From Rubrobacter sp. (lineage in GTDB: Bacteria; Actinomycetota; Rubrobacteria; Rubrobacterales; Rubrobacteraceae), in assembly GCA_013817025.1 (NCBI GenBank), contig JACDDK010000089.1:1-5145 (forward strand): a stretch of 5,145 nt of DNA, written 5' to 3'. Made by a program: the position numbers and the translations under genes. Positions 5,110-5,145 of this stretch are shown here, in pieces. How positions within the stretch are numbered: position 1 is the first letter of the stretch; each line of letters opens with the position of its first letter. Below the pieces are notes generated by a model, which saw only the letters and a list, made by a program, of their open reading frames with translations, was not told where the DNA came from and did not search any database.

Positions 5110-5145
5110 CGATATCCTTCCCGGACTTCGCCCCAACCCGCAGCT
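5102..5145 (-). CDS. rplX: Large-subunit ribosomal protein L24, 3' end only (partial)
   Basis: Only the last 13 codons and the TAG stop are inside the window. They read LRVGAKSGKDIDG, which resembles the usual bacterial L24 C-terminus (an RV-x-K-K-S-G type ending). The position directly before rplE is where rplX sits in almost every bacterial spc operon, and this adds most of the weight. The frame runs 8 bases into rplE: the L24 stop at 5102-5104 lies inside the second and third codons of L5, so the two genes overlap and are probably translated together. L24 is an early assembly protein that binds the 5' part of 23S rRNA. The identification rests on a very short stretch plus synteny. Confidence 0.75.
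   Translation of the reverse strand, partial: LRVGAKSGKDIDG
5115..5122 (-). promoter_or_regulatory. Shine-Dalgarno sequence of rplE
   Basis: The minus strand reads GGGAAGGA, leaving 5 bases before the ATG at 5109. It lies inside the coding end of rplX and supports the short L5 start rather than the in-frame TTG at 5134-5136. Confidence 0.7.

Noticed and set aside
5110..5136. A nine-codon N-terminal extension of L5 from a TTG start
   Set aside because: It would read through the Shine-Dalgarno sequence at 5115-5122 and the L24 end, and L5 proteins normally begin near the MARLKDVY position.
5102..5145. Possible S8 translational operator at the rplX-rplE junction
   Set aside because: Only 44 bases are visible upstream of the third L5 codon and I could not see a hairpin resembling the 16S rRNA S8 site; there is not enough sequence to decide.

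Overview
The window is a stretch of the bacterial spc ribosomal-protein operon. All genes lie on the minus strand and transcription runs from high to low coordinates. In reading order it carries the 3' end of rplX (L24), then rplE (L5), rpsN (S14, zinc type), rpsH (S8), rplF (L6), rplR (L18), rpsE (S5), rpmD (L30), rplO (L15), secY, and the first three quarters of adk, which runs off the low-coordinate edge. Every base of the window is coding or lies in a junction of 21 bases or less. There is no RNA gene, mobile element, CRISPR array, visible terminator or convincing promoter.

The sequence is GC-rich. The short S14 with two CX2C zinc pairs, the presence of L30, the L5 and L6 sequence style and adk directly after secY all fit a high-GC Gram-positive, perhaps a deep-branching actinobacterium. 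That placement is inference from gene order and general resemblance only; no species can be named.

Region by region: 3419-5145 holds large- and small-subunit proteins with short gaps (4 to 21 bases) and mostly clear Shine-Dalgarno sequences. 2201-3397 holds L18, S5 and L30; S5 starts at GTG and has a glycine/arginine-rich N-terminal extension of about 57 residues built partly from a tandem 30-base repeat. 1-2201 holds L15 (GTG start, start base shared with the L30 stop), the ten-helix SecY translocon subunit and Adk, the last two joined by an ATGA overlap. The proteins assemble the two ribosomal subunits. SecY forms the membrane channel that ribosomes feed, and Adk balances adenine nucleotides.

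I found no new system here. Points worth a second look are the S5 extension, the strong preference for TAG stop codons (7 of 10) including one fused into a Shine-Dalgarno sequence, the overlapping junctions that imply translational coupling, and small departures from family motifs in L5 and Adk.
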